NCBI RefSeq assembly: GCF_014645355.1
Contig: NZ_BMLS01000001.1
Span: 868,001-932,000, forward strand
Source: Bowmanella pacifica
Lineage (GTDB): Bacteria; Pseudomonadota; Gammaproteobacteria; Enterobacterales; Alteromonadaceae
Length of the DNA stretch: 64,000 nt
Reading direction: 5' to 3'
In this document: piece by piece, positions 16,371 to 25,034 of the stretch
Numbering within the stretch: the stretch's first letter is position 1
How the letters are laid out: every line of letters starts with the position of its first letter
The notes under the pieces: generated by a model
Databases searched by the model: none
The model's input: the letters and a program-made list of their open reading frames with translations, nothing else
What the model was told of the DNA's origin: nothing
Made by a program: the position numbers and the translations under genes

Positions 16371-17386
16371 AAACACAGCCCCTCTTCCCTGTATCAATTG
16401 CACTTGACGCTCTCAACGTGGGTTATCCAACTTTGACTAAAGTTGATGAACATAATATCAAACTACGTATAAAGCGTCTGGCCAGCGAACAGGCAATGAG
16501 ACACCAAGTTGACGAAGATGACGTACTTAAATGCGGTGGAGGATATGAGTACTGCTTGCTGTTACCACTATCAGCAAGCTTTAGTTATGGCCAAAACAAT
16601 TCGGAGACCCCGGCTATGGCAGTTTATATTGGCTGTCGAAAAAACCAAAGGTCTAAGATGGTTGTCTCCTTCAGAGGTCACCCTCTCTCACGAGAACATT
16701 TGTTGTATGCACGCTTCTGGCTTAAAGAGTTATGCAAAAATATCAGAGTATCTGATAGACAATTTACACATCCAACGAACATTGTCGTGACGTCATATCA
16801 CATAGTCAAAGACGTGCGCGAACGCATACAAAATATAGGGGTAGAAAGACGTAATTGTTCCTGTGCTATGTTTTGCACTGAAAGCGGCTTACTTACTGGT
16901 GTTTATATGGGAGGAATGAAATCTCGCACACAGTTCGTCTATTACGATCGAAACAAAAAGCGCCAGAATTATAGACGTCCAGTAACGCCTTACGACATCA
17001 CTAGACTAGAACAACGTATAAAACTTCATATTCCATGGAACAAATTGGAGGATGATCTCATTTCAAGACTAACAAAAGAGACTATGCACTTCTATGATAT
17101 AGACCGATACATCAACGAAAATAAAATAAACGGAATGTGGAGTGATGTTATTAAGAATATTGGAGCTCACTCAGTTATCGCTGCGCAAACAGTTCCATCT
17201 TCTCGACGGCGACTTCGGCAAGAATTGCAAAAGTATGAAATTAACTTAGGCGAAAATTCCGGCATAAGAAAGGCGGTAAAAAAAATCATCCTACGCTTAC
17301 GTCACTTTGTTGATAAAGACAATCGATATGTAATGAGATGTGTAAAAACATATCAAAGTAAGTTCGAAAAGACATTCTTGTATTGA
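16367..17386 (+). CDS. Possible replication initiator (Rep_trans/phage gene II-like)
   Basis: A 339-residue protein overlapping the preceding gene by 4 bases. The section around residues 180-225 (TGVYMGGMKSRTQFVYYDRN, then RLEQRIKL) resembles the conserved block of rolling-circle initiators of the Rep_trans/RstA/phage gene II type, in which T-x-Y-x-G-(S/x)-r-x-S is followed by a YDK and a R-x-E strand. An earlier VYIGCRKNQRSKMVV has the same flavour. I cannot point to the catalytic Tyr with confidence, and the C-terminal 120 residues are Lys/Arg-rich without a known motif. An initiator would let the excised island replicate, as in satellite-like elements. An unrelated fold is possible. A strong terminator follows at 17398-17428. 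Confidence 0.4.
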   Translation: MKTQPLFPVSIALDALNVGYPTLTKVDEHNIKLRIKRLASEQAMRHQVDEDDVLKCGGGYEYCLLLPLSASFSYGQNNSETPAMAVYIGCRKNQRSKMVVSFRGHPLSREHLLYARFWLKELCKNIRVSDRQFTHPTNIVVTSYHIVKDVRERIQNIGVERRNCSCAMFCTESGLLTGVYMGGMKSRTQFVYYDRNKKRQNYRRPVTPYDITRLEQRIKLHIPWNKLEDDLISRLTKETMHFYDIDRYINENKINGMWSDVIKNIGAHSVIAAQTVPSSRRRLRQELQKYEINLGENSGIRKAVKKIILRLRHFVDKDNRYVMRCVKTYQSKFEKTFLY

Positions 17387-17397
17387 GTTTTAGTGCA

Positions 17398-17428
17398 AAC
17401 AAGGGAGGCTCAGTTGCCTCCTTGTTTT
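17398..17428 (+). terminator. Intrinsic terminator after the unassigned gene pair
   Basis: AACAAGG(G)AGGC (17398-17409) pairs with GCCTCCTTGTT (17416-17426) with one bulged G and a 6-base loop, and ends in TTTT. It lies 12 bases past the stop codon at 17386. Confidence 0.75.
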
Positions 17429-17545
17429 CACTATCCCCGTAAGAAATAGCGGTGTAACAGCCGCTTTCTCTACGCTAGCCTAATTCATAGCATCCCAAGT
17501 ACATCCCGCTTATTCAAAGCAAGTCACTACCTTTGGAACATATAT

Positions 17546-18457
17546 ATGAATGCAGCTAGCCCCTACGCGCTGTATTTAGGCCGCTTATCGCCTAATAGTC
17601 AGCGTTCTATTACTTCACAGCTTAAGTCCATTGCACAGCTATTGAATTGGTCACCGGAAGACGCCCAAGAACGCTTCCATCAAATAGATTACCGACAAGC
17701 TTCTCATATCAAGGCTTTGCTGGTTAAACAGGATTGGTCAGCCCGTTCCATTAATCGGGCAATGATAGCCATTCGGGGCATTGTTAAAACCGCGGTATTA
17801 TCTGGCCTAGTTCCTGAGATGCAATCTATCCAGTTACAGGCCATAGGCAAAGTCAAACACGGTGAACATCAAGGTAATGCATTAAGTCCCAAACAGGTTG
17901 ATGCGTTATTTAAACAGCTAGAGCATGAACGCTCAGAAATTGGTCTTCGTAACCTTTGTATCTTTGCCCTACTACTTGGTACAGGTCTGCGGCGCAGTGA
18001 GTTGATAGCGCTGCGTATATCAGACTACGCGCCAGAAAAGCACACTCTGCATATCGCTAAAGGCAAAGGGAACAAAAGCCGTACTGTGTTCTTACCTGTT
18101 TGGACAGAGGCTTATCTTAAAACCTGGCTACAATGTCGAGGTGATGAAAGTGGCCCATTGATCAATCGCGTTTATCGCTCAGGCCGTATTGCAAAAGATA
18201 AGGCCGTCACTGACTCCGGTATTTACGCCCTAACCCGAAAGATGCTCAGGCTAATTGGTGTAGAGGGTGTATCACCCCATGACCTACGACGAACTTTCAT
18301 AACCCGCTTGCTTCAACAAAATGTGGATCTCAATACCGTCAGACAAATGGCCGGACATGCGGACATTTCAACCACCATCATGTATGACAAGCGAGACCAT
18401 GAGGTTATGCAGCAAGCCGCCGCAAAGCTCAGCTATTCACGCCGGGGGCGTAAGTAA
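17546..18457 (+). CDS. Second tyrosine recombinase (XerC/D-like)
   Basis: A 303-residue XerC/D-size recombinase. All catalytic elements are visible: Arg in TGLRRSELIALR, Lys in IAKGKGNKSR, the HDLRRTF box, His in GHADISTT and Tyr in IMYDKRD. It is much shorter than the phage-type integrase at 12258 and lacks an arm-binding domain. It is followed after only two bases by a double-AAA+ ATPase gene, then by DUF6641, RadC-like and DUF2787 genes. This order suggests a conserved mobile-element module rather than a random second integrase. Start: ATG at 17546; no strong ribosome binding site is seen. Confidence 0.87.
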   Translation: MNAASPYALYLGRLSPNSQRSITSQLKSIAQLLNWSPEDAQERFHQIDYRQASHIKALLVKQDWSARSINRAMIAIRGIVKTAVLSGLVPEMQSIQLQAIGKVKHGEHQGNALSPKQVDALFKQLEHERSEIGLRNLCIFALLLGTGLRRSELIALRISDYAPEKHTLHIAKGKGNKSRTVFLPVWTEAYLKTWLQCRGDESGPLINRVYRSGRIAKDKAVTDSGIYALTRKMLRLIGVEGVSPHDLRRTFITRLLQQNVDLNTVRQMAGHADISTTIMYDKRDHEVMQQAAAKLSYSRRGRK

Positions 18458-18459
18458 TC

Positions 18460-20481
18460 ATGGGTGTTGTAAATCGGCACGAACCATCAGGTTTGTATTA
18501 TCTAGCCTGCCAGTACGCGAGCAAGCTACTACCTAGTTTTAGCGCCCACCAAGCAAAGGATGAGGGGATCGAGTCGAGCATCGTCGCCAATTTAACCGGC
18601 AAAGTAATACGTCGACGCAAGACATTGTCTCTTTCAGAAGTAAGAACCCTAATAACCATCTCAGACAAAGCCGAACGTAGCACTCAGATTGTCAGGCACA
18701 ACGCCAAGTTCTTGTGCCGGTTGCTCAAATTGGATAAGACAATTGTGCCGCTAATGGAGTATCTGATTGCCTTTAACGCCAATACCGGATTGATGGAGTT
18801 AGTCAACGAGCTGGAGTTTACTCAATGCCTTCCTGATTTGGATACGCATATCTGCTATGCCTTGGATGTAGATAAGCAGGCCTACTTTCAGGCTATTGAT
18901 GCGTTGGCAAAGCATGGTTTTGCCTCCCACAAAGTATTCAGCGACAGTAGCCATGTGCGCATCCATCCGCCGGTACTCGATAAATTGTTAAGGAATAGAT
19001 TGCGCAGTAAAGAGCAGTTTGTAGAAAAGCTGCTGCAACGCAGTAGACCAGGCACTCTAACCTTGGCTCAATTTCCACATATCAATACAGAACTGATATC
19101 CAGCTACTTGTTAAGCGCGTTGCTAGCAAAGCATCTGGGTGTAAACATTTTACTGTACGGAGCGCCAGGCACTGGCAAGACCGAGCTGGCCAGAACGCTG
19201 GCAAACTTCACAGAACGCTGTCTGTTTGAAGTTCACGCCCACAATGTCGTGAAGGGTGAACTGCAAGACGAGTTCAATGCCAAGCATTCCAGCAAGCAGC
19301 GCTTGCAATACCTGACCTTAATTCAATCGCTGCTGTCCGATTCACAGCAGTCCATGTTGTTAGTTGATGAGTGTGAAAGTCTGTTTAGTCAGGCCGACAA
19401 TCAGTACTCGAAAGATCGAGTTCACCGCATCCTGGAACTCAATACAGTGCCTTGTATTTGGATCACTAACCACATTGATGAACTAGAGCCTAGTTACATC
19501 CGTCGTTTCAAACTAGTGATGGAAGTGACGGCCCCAGACAGCCAATGCTTGGTTGAGATGGCCAACAAAGCCTTTAAGGGACTGAGCGTATCGAATGACT
19601 TCAAACAACAGCTTTGTCGTATCGAACACCTATCCCCCGCCATCATCAGTAATGCCGGATATGTGGCCCGTACTATTGGCCTAAAACGGCTGGCTGCCGA
19701 ATCAGTCATCAAGGAAGTTTCAGAGAATACTTTAGATGCGTCGGGACTGTTAGTACAAACACTGGGATACCAAAGCGAGCTTGCCTTTAATCCTGCATTG
19801 CTGAATATCAAACAGGATAAAGCCTTACTAGATGATATTGGCTTTGCCCTCAAGCATAACAAACCCGCCAGAGTGCTCTTAATGGGGCCACCTGGCACGG
19901 GCAAAACAGCTTACGCTCATTACCTAACAGAGACATATCAGCGTCAACTCATTCGGGTTAAATGTTCTGATGTACTAAGCAAATGGGTAGGCGAAAGTGA
20001 GCAAAATGTCGCCTCACTATTTCGACGTGCTCAGGCAGAAGAAAAGGTCATTTTACTTGATGAAGTGGACAGCTTATTGGTCAGTCGTGAAGGCCTTTCT
20101 GCGCATTATGAAGTGCAGTTGGTTAATGAGTTTCTGACCCAGATTGAGAGCTTCACCCAGCCCCTGTTCGCGGCGACCAACTTTGATAGCAAATTGGATA
20201 AGGCGGTGCTGCGCCGCTTTGACTTCAAATTGGAATGTGATTACCTGACCGCAGAGCAAGCTATAGCGCTGTATCGGCAGGTGTTAGATATCAAACGACT
20301 CTCTCCTGAGGAGGAGCAACAGCTCAGGCAATTGCGTCATCTGACCCCAGGCGATTTCGCCATCCTAGCCAGACGCAAGCTGTTCCGACCTAAACAGGAC
20401 CACCGACTTTCAGCCATCACTTTATTGGCGGAAGAAAACCAACGTAAGCAACCTTCAACCACCATTGGCTTTATTCGTTAG
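18460..20481 (+). CDS. Double AAA+ ATPase linked to a recombinase
   Basis: A 673-residue protein with two AAA+ modules. The first has Walker A GAPGTGKTE near residue 234 and Walker B LLVDECESL near 300. The second has Walker A GPPGTGKTA near 476 and Walker B VILLDEVDSL near 530, with an arginine-rich sensor region (AVLRRFDFKLE) after it. The N-terminal 200 residues are helical without a known motif. The layout recalls CDC48/FtsH-like remodellers and recombinase-accessory ATPases; both sites appear catalytically competent. It begins 2 bases after the tyrosine recombinase stop and is surely cotranscribed, so a role in regulating, loading or disassembling that recombinase is plausible. The precise function is unknown. 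Confidence 0.8.
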   Translation: MGVVNRHEPSGLYYLACQYASKLLPSFSAHQAKDEGIESSIVANLTGKVIRRRKTLSLSEVRTLITISDKAERSTQIVRHNAKFLCRLLKLDKTIVPLMEYLIAFNANTGLMELVNELEFTQCLPDLDTHICYALDVDKQAYFQAIDALAKHGFASHKVFSDSSHVRIHPPVLDKLLRNRLRSKEQFVEKLLQRSRPGTLTLAQFPHINTELISSYLLSALLAKHLGVNILLYGAPGTGKTELARTLANFTERCLFEVHAHNVVKGELQDEFNAKHSSKQRLQYLTLIQSLLSDSQQSMLLVDECESLFSQADNQYSKDRVHRILELNTVPCIWITNHIDELEPSYIRRFKLVMEVTAPDSQCLVEMANKAFKGLSVSNDFKQQLCRIEHLSPAIISNAGYVARTIGLKRLAAESVIKEVSENTLDASGLLVQTLGYQSELAFNPALLNIKQDKALLDDIGFALKHNKPARVLLMGPPGTGKTAYAHYLTETYQRQLIRVKCSDVLSKWVGESEQNVASLFRRAQAEEKVILLDEVDSLLVSREGLSAHYEVQLVNEFLTQIESFTQPLFAATNFDSKLDKAVLRRFDFKLECDYLTAEQAIALYRQVLDIKRLSPEEEQQLRQLRHLTPGDFAILARRKLFRPKQDHRLSAITLLAEENQRKQPSTTIGFIR

Positions 20482-20505
20482 CCAAACACCCTAGAGGTAA
20501 ACAAC

Positions 20506-20964
20506 ATGACTACATCGATATTGAATTCGCTCAAGGTTATCGCTCGCCCCACAATCGAGCCCAAGAACCCCATCATCGGCAAACGCTTAAAACTCATTGA
20601 CCGATTAGATGAGCAGGCAGAGCTGGTGCAATGCCTTCTCGAAGGAAAGCCTTACGAGGCTTATCGGGAGAGAACCATCAAAGATCCACAAACCGGCGAG
20701 CGCAAAAAAGTCCGCAAACCCAAAGTGGTGCGTCCCTGGTATTACGACAGTGATGACCACTATTACTTTGAGGTACGCATAGGCACCCAACCCATCGAAC
20801 TACAAAAAGGGAAGCCAGCCATCGACGTGGGCGAGAAAGCCAAATTGCCAGCGGTAATTGAAACCCTCACCAAAGCGGTGGAAAACGGTGAACTGGACAC
20901 GTTCCTGCTGGCCGCTCAAGGCCCAAAGAAAAAGGCAAAGCCAGCTACCCCACCCTCCAAATAG
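20506..20964 (+). CDS. DUF6641 family protein
   Basis: A 152-residue soluble protein of unknown function. The N-terminal LNSLKVIARPTIEPKNPIIG followed by KRLKLIDRLDEQ, and the Trp/Tyr-rich middle (PWYYDSDDHYYFEVRIG), match what I remember of DUF6641, found in integrative elements of gammaproteobacteria. The C-terminal tail is Lys/Pro/Ala rich and probably disordered. Start: ATG at 20506 after GAGGTAAACAAC. It lies in the run recombinase-AAA+-DUF6641-RadC-DUF2787, all on the plus strand with short gaps. No enzymatic motif is visible. Confidence 0.65.
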   Translation: MTTSILNSLKVIARPTIEPKNPIIGKRLKLIDRLDEQAELVQCLLEGKPYEAYRERTIKDPQTGERKKVRKPKVVRPWYYDSDDHYYFEVRIGTQPIELQKGKPAIDVGEKAKLPAVIETLTKAVENGELDTFLLAAQGPKKKAKPATPPSK

Positions 20965-21015
20965 CATCAACTGGGGCCGCTGCAGGTGCATGCCCCATTT
21001 ATTGGACAAGTCACC

Positions 21016-21459
21016 ATGGCAACATTACGCGAAATTGATGTGAAGTATCGTTTCAAAGAAGTGGACTGCGGCATTGTCGGTCAGGCCATGACCACGCCTA
21101 TCAATGTGGCGAAAGCGTTTGATTACCTAAAGCATGAAACCAAAGAGTTGTTTGTGGTGGTTAACCTGACCAGCCAGCATGAGATCAACTGCTTTGAGGT
21201 GGTCGGATTGGGGACGGTAGACACCTGTTCCTTGCGCGTGGCTGAGGTGTTGCGCTCAGCCATTTTACTCAACATGCCGGCAGTGGTGCTTATACATAAC
21301 CACCCTTCCGGCAATCCTATACCGAGCGAAGCAGACAAGCGCATCACTAAACGCATCGTTGAGGCGGCTGAGGTCTTCGATATCAAAGTGCTGGATCATG
21401 TCGTTATCGGTCTGGATAACCACATCAGCATCCGTGAGCGCCATCCCGAGCTGTTCTAG
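21016..21459 (+). CDS. RadC-like JAB/MPN domain protein
   Basis: A protein of about 147 residues consisting only of the JAB1/MPN metalloprotease-like domain of RadC. The metal-binding signature HNHPSGNPIPSEAD is intact, with LFVVVNLTSQHEI upstream and the C-terminal LDHVVIG. Chromosomal RadC is longer and has an N-terminal helix-hairpin-helix region that is absent here; the short form is typical of genomic islands and prophages. I start it at ATG 21016 (MATLREIDVKYRF), which fits family N-termini better than the frame start at 20986. Despite the name, RadC proteins have no proven repair role; island versions may modify or protect element proteins or DNA. Confidence 0.85.
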   Translation: MATLREIDVKYRFKEVDCGIVGQAMTTPINVAKAFDYLKHETKELFVVVNLTSQHEINCFEVVGLGTVDTCSLRVAEVLRSAILLNMPAVVLIHNHPSGNPIPSEADKRITKRIVEAAEVFDIKVLDHVVIGLDNHISIRERHPELF

Positions 21460-21494
21460 CTCGCCATCCTAACTCACTTTTTAAGAGGTACATT

Positions 21495-21899
21495 ATGCGT
21501 ATTCAGTACGAGGGCCTAGCATTGCCCGTGACTCAGAAACTGGCCGACGAACTGGCTAAACTGATTGACCTTTACGACGTTAAAGGTGATGAAGTGACAT
21601 TCAATTTTCGAGACCCAACCTACAGCGCTGAGCGTGGCGGTTTTCATCCAGTGGAAATTAGGCTGGAGAAGCGACAAGACATTTGGCACCTATGCTATAT
21701 CACCGACTTTTGCTTTGTGGGAAAAGGGTATGAGGCCGAGTTAGCCAAAGAACTCGATTTCGACTTTCAGGCAGGCATATTCCAGGATTTACTGGGCGTC
21801 TACCCTATCGAGCGAGTGCGAGACTTATATCAAGTGTGGGAAGACAACTTCCTGCATTATTGGCTAGCCATCAAAGTTTTTGGTATCTCTGTATCCTGA
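21495..21899 (+). CDS. DUF2787 family protein
   Basis: A 134-residue protein recognised by FNFRDPTYSAERGGFHPVEI, W-x-L-CYITDFCFVG and ELDFDFQAG, which fit DUF2787, a family of small proteins found near RadC-like genes in integrative elements. Start: ATG at 21495 after AAGAGGTACATT. It ends 9 bases before the convergent NYN gene. Function unknown; no catalytic motif visible. Confidence 0.75.
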   Translation: MRIQYEGLALPVTQKLADELAKLIDLYDVKGDEVTFNFRDPTYSAERGGFHPVEIRLEKRQDIWHLCYITDFCFVGKGYEAELAKELDFDFQAGIFQDLLGVYPIERVRDLYQVWEDNFLHYWLAIKVFGISVS

Positions 21900-21908
21900 T
21901 GTCATTGA

Positions 21909-22655
21909 TTATTTAGACGGTGTTTTAACCCGATACATGACAATTGGGTTAGCACCGTTTCTCTTCTCTTTATTCACATCAAAAAAGCGACTGAGCTTAT
22001 TGACCAGTTCAACAAACTTCGTCACCCCGTATGTACGCGGATCAAAGTCAGGTTTGGCCCTTTTTACAAAACTGCCTGCGGCTGACAAGTTGGCCCAACC
22101 ATCATCTTCCTGATATTGCTCCCAGGCCTTGGTCAGAATCTGCACCAGTTCGGTGATAGCGGGGTCTTCGGTTTTTGCAGGCTTCTTCTGCGCTTTCTCT
22201 GAAGGCACAGAGGTTTCTAAATTTTCGGTGTAGATAAAGTCATCGCAGGCATTACGAAATGCCACTGGGGTTTTCTTCTCGCCAACACCAAATACGAACT
22301 TTTCAGATTCCCTCAGGCGGGAGGCCAGTTTAGTAAAATCACTATCACTGGATACCAGGGCAAAGGCATCAAACTTGCCGGAGTAGAGCATGTCCATTGC
22401 ATCAATAATCATCGACGCATCGGTGGAGTTTTTGCCAGTGGTGTAAGCAAATTGCTGAATAGGCTGAATGGCTAACTCGTTTAGCGACTGCTTCCAGTTC
22501 TTTAGGTTGTCACTCGACCAATCACCATAAGCACGTTTAATCACGATATGACCGTGAGCCGACAGCTCATCCAGAATCGCTTTAACTTTGGCGTACTGAG
22601 CATTATCCGCATCAATCAGTACCGCCAACTTCTTATGAACATCCAAATCCTTCAT
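21909..22655 (-). CDS. NYN-domain RNase-like protein with OST-HTH/LOTUS domain
   Basis: A 248-residue protein. Residues 8-140 are an NYN (PIN-like) domain with the acidic metal site in place: LIDADNAQ, NSTDASMIIDAMD and ALVSSDSDFTKLA supply the Asp residues. Residues about 165-245 look like an OST-HTH/LOTUS RNA-binding domain (W-x-NLSAAGSFVKRAKPDFDPRTYG). The combination is typical of the LabA/DUF88 family of predicted RNases. It is the only minus-strand gene among the island's central genes, convergent with DUF2787. On the minus strand GGAAGGGAT precedes the ATG at 22655, a good ribosome binding site. It may degrade phage or element RNA, or act in host RNA turnover; the direct target is unknown. 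Confidence 0.8.
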   Translation of the reverse strand: MKDLDVHKKLAVLIDADNAQYAKVKAILDELSAHGHIVIKRAYGDWSSDNLKNWKQSLNELAIQPIQQFAYTTGKNSTDASMIIDAMDMLYSGKFDAFALVSSDSDFTKLASRLRESEKFVFGVGEKKTPVAFRNACDDFIYTENLETSVPSEKAQKKPAKTEDPAITELVQILTKAWEQYQEDDGWANLSAAGSFVKRAKPDFDPRTYGVTKFVELVNKLSRFFDVNKEKRNGANPIVMYRVKTPSK

Positions 22656-22799
22656 ATCCCTTCCTACCTTCCATCAAACATTCTCAGCATACACCGGCAT
22701 ACAGAGAAGTCACTTCTACAACACGTTGCAAAGGTATGAATGAAAAAACTGTAAAGCGATAAAGCAGGCGAATTGCCCTGTGCTATTCAGGAAATTGAA

Positions 22800-23045
22800 A
22801 TGAACAAGAGACCCTCAACAAAACGTAATTGGTATGTTGTGTTTGCCGGTGCCAGACCGGGTATCTATGGATGTTGGGAAGAGGTGGAAAGATTGGCGAT
22901 TAACTTTCCTAAAGCGCGTTACCAGAAGTTTTCGAGTCGAAAAGAAGCAGAAGCTGCATTCGCTGAATGCTCTCGAGTCGGATACGACTCTAAAGCCACT
23001 TATCAGTGGAACTACACACCACCAGTAAGGAGAGGGATGCGATAA
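22800..23045 (+). CDS. Stand-alone viroplasmin/RNase H1 N-terminal (hybrid-binding) domain
   Basis: An 81-residue protein consisting almost only of a caulimovirus-viroplasmin-like domain: WYVVFAGARPGIYGCWEEV, then FPKARYQKFSSRKEAEAAF. This fold forms the N-terminal hybrid-binding domain of RNase H1 and binds RNA-DNA hybrids or dsRNA. No RNase H catalytic domain follows. I choose ATG at 22800 (after AGGAAATTGAA) over the upstream TTG at 22773. It lies between a predicted RNase (NYN-LOTUS) and a DUF429 protein with an RNase-H-like fold, so a shared role in handling RNA or hybrids is possible. Confidence 0.75.
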   Translation: MNKRPSTKRNWYVVFAGARPGIYGCWEEVERLAINFPKARYQKFSSRKEAEAAFAECSRVGYDSKATYQWNYTPPVRRGMR

Positions 23046-23097
23046 CACAAGACTACGCATAGACTAGTTACATTCGATTCAACATGGACCATCAAGC

Positions 23098-24090
23098 ATG
23101 GATGTTTACATTGGTATCGATGTAGCGTGTGCAAAAGATAAGTACCTGCCGATTGTTATCTGCACTAAAGACAACAATCGGCTTGTTCCACTCCCTTTAA
23201 CCAAACACCCAGCATCTCCACCTAAAGGGTTCGGTAATGCAGGCACGCTGCAGCCAGAGTTAAATATTGCGTATGCAAAAGCCGCGCGAGAATACATCGA
23301 ACTGATCTGTCACGGTTATCATCTCAATCCCATCCGAATTGGCATTGACGCACCACTGAAGCCAAGAGCCAATCACTTACAGAGAAGGTTTGCCGAACAG
23401 GCGCTAGATAAAACAGGCATCAGTTGCTTTACTACCCCATCTGAACAAGATTTCTTAAAGATTACGGCCAAGGGAAGAGCACACTTAAAAGCAGGAAAGC
23501 CAGTGCCAAACCTTCCTCACGCCATGCAGCTTTGGATGCTGGCGGGTTTTGCCATTGCGGACGAATTATCTAAGCTCACTTCTTGTATTGAAGTTTATCC
23601 GCAAGCCACTGCCAGGTATCTGGGAATAGCGGATAAGCATAAGACAACCAAAGGGCAAGCCGAACAGCAACTTCACAGCATTAGCCAATACAGCGGATGG
23701 CCTGCTTCCGCTGATGAGTGGCAACAACTCAGCGCTATCTGTTACGGTGCAACGCATGACAAAGTTGACGCCTACAGTGCAGCTTGGGTAGCGAGCCTAC
23801 CCGAAAGACAACGAGTAGCCTTGGGAAAACCTGAGCATGATGATGCTATTTGGGTGCCAGCGCTAAAAGCTCCTCAACCAACAAAAGAACACCAAACATT
23901 CACCGAGTCCGATGCACATACAGAGAATGCTGCATATCAGAGAATGTGTCCTGCTTGCGGAGAGCATAACTTCAAACGCTGGCCTTTCGGTTGGGACGCC
24001 CACGCGGCTCACAGATGTACCGGTCTAACAGGACATGGCACCGAAAGTAGAAAAGCTGAATTTAAAAAGAAGTTCCTGAGTCCGCCATAA
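23098..24090 (+). CDS. DUF429 family predicted nuclease with C-terminal zinc-ribbon-like tail
   Basis: A 330-residue protein. DUF429 features are present: an N-terminal YIGIDVACAKDK strand, IGIDAPL near residue 82, IEVYPQATARYLG near residue 175 and HDKVDAYSAAWVA near residue 220. DUF429 has an RNase-H-like fold and is predicted to be a nuclease; the conserved acidic residues are retained. The last 60 residues add CPACGEHNFKRWPFGWDAHAAHRC, a Cys/His cluster that may bind zinc. It directly precedes the defence operon (67 bases) but appears to have a separate transcript, as a TATAAT box lies between. Whether it belongs to the defence system is open. Confidence 0.75.
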   Translation: MDVYIGIDVACAKDKYLPIVICTKDNNRLVPLPLTKHPASPPKGFGNAGTLQPELNIAYAKAAREYIELICHGYHLNPIRIGIDAPLKPRANHLQRRFAEQALDKTGISCFTTPSEQDFLKITAKGRAHLKAGKPVPNLPHAMQLWMLAGFAIADELSKLTSCIEVYPQATARYLGIADKHKTTKGQAEQQLHSISQYSGWPASADEWQQLSAICYGATHDKVDAYSAAWVASLPERQRVALGKPEHDDAIWVPALKAPQPTKEHQTFTESDAHTENAAYQRMCPACGEHNFKRWPFGWDAHAAHRCTGLTGHGTESRKAEFKKKFLSPP

Positions 24091-24140
24091 AGCACTCGCT
24101 TTACAACCGTTTCAAAATAAACCACACTGGCAAAAATACT

Positions 24141-24146
24141 TATAAT
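24141..24146 (+). promoter_or_regulatory. Candidate -10 box of the defence operon
   Basis: A consensus TATAAT lies 12 bases before the WYL-regulator start codon; no good -35 is seen at the usual distance. The weak -35 and very short leader suggest a regulated promoter. I see no clear palindrome for the WYL protein to bind. Confidence 0.4.
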
Positions 24147-24157
24147 AATAATGGACA

Positions 24158-25027
24158 ATGCTCGACACCATCAGCTTTGCTCAGAAACAGCGCCTGGCCT
24201 ACATCGACTTTTGCCTTTTGTTTAAAGGGGCCATCTATCGTCAAGATCTGATTAATCGTTTTGAGGTCGGTTTGTCAGCAGGCACGCGAGACTTCAATCT
24301 TTACAAAGAGCTGGCACCCAGGAACCTTTCATATAACTCCTGTGACAAGCGTTATTTTCAAACACCGGAGTTTAAGCCGCTTTTTGAGCACGATGCCAAA
24401 CGCACACTAACCAAACTGGCCAATGACATATCCGATGGCTTTGATGCCATTGGTGATATTCATTTCCCTGTCGAAGCACCATCCAGCCTAAATGTACCTG
24501 ATATCTTTATTGTTGCCCGGTTAGTGCAAGCCATCATAAATAACAAAGCGGTCAGTGTGATTTATACCTCCCTGTCCAGTGGCTCGGGTGCCCGAGTGTT
24601 AGTTCCCCACTCTATCGTCGACAACGGTCTTCGCTGGCATGTAAGAGCGTATGATCGCAAAAGCCAAAGCTTTCGCGACTTTGTGCTAACCCGAATTAGT
24701 AAAGTCACTATAAAGGGCACACCAGAAGAATACGAACAGGCAAGAGCTGATACTGAGTGGCAGCGACTTATTCCGCTTCAATTAGTACCGCATCCTAAGA
24801 ATGTCGAGCACCCCACTGCCATTGAAATGGACTACGGCATGGAAAATAAGCAACTGCTTATCGAAGTGCGATCGGCAATGGCGGGGTACCTATTGAGGCG
24901 GTGGAATGTAGATTGTACCGAGCGCGCCACTCTTTTAGGTGCAGAATATCAACTCTGGTTGCAGAATCGTTTCACGCTGAATAATGTGCAGAATATATCG
25001 ATTGCGCCGGGATATCGGAAGGATTAA
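24158..25027 (+). CDS. WYL-domain regulator of the BrxR/CapW type
   Basis: A 289-residue transcription regulator heading the defence operon. It has an N-terminal winged helix (residues 5-75, with FKGAIYRQDLINRFEVG and NLSYNSCDKRYFQTPEFKP), a WYL sensor domain (about 125-195, with LVPHSIVDNGLRWHVRAYDR) and a C-terminal WCX-like extension. This architecture matches BrxR/CapW, dimeric repressors that control BREX, CBASS and other defence operons and are thought to sense nucleic acid or nucleotide ligands. It is separated by 7 bases from the SNF2 gene, so it would control its own operon. The structural call is good; the ligand is unknown. Confidence 0.85.
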   Translation: MLDTISFAQKQRLAYIDFCLLFKGAIYRQDLINRFEVGLSAGTRDFNLYKELAPRNLSYNSCDKRYFQTPEFKPLFEHDAKRTLTKLANDISDGFDAIGDIHFPVEAPSSLNVPDIFIVARLVQAIINNKAVSVIYTSLSSGSGARVLVPHSIVDNGLRWHVRAYDRKSQSFRDFVLTRISKVTIKGTPEEYEQARADTEWQRLIPLQLVPHPKNVEHPTAIEMDYGMENKQLLIEVRSAMAGYLLRRWNVDCTERATLLGAEYQLWLQNRFTLNNVQNISIAPGYRKD

Positions 25028-25034
25028 GTAGTTT

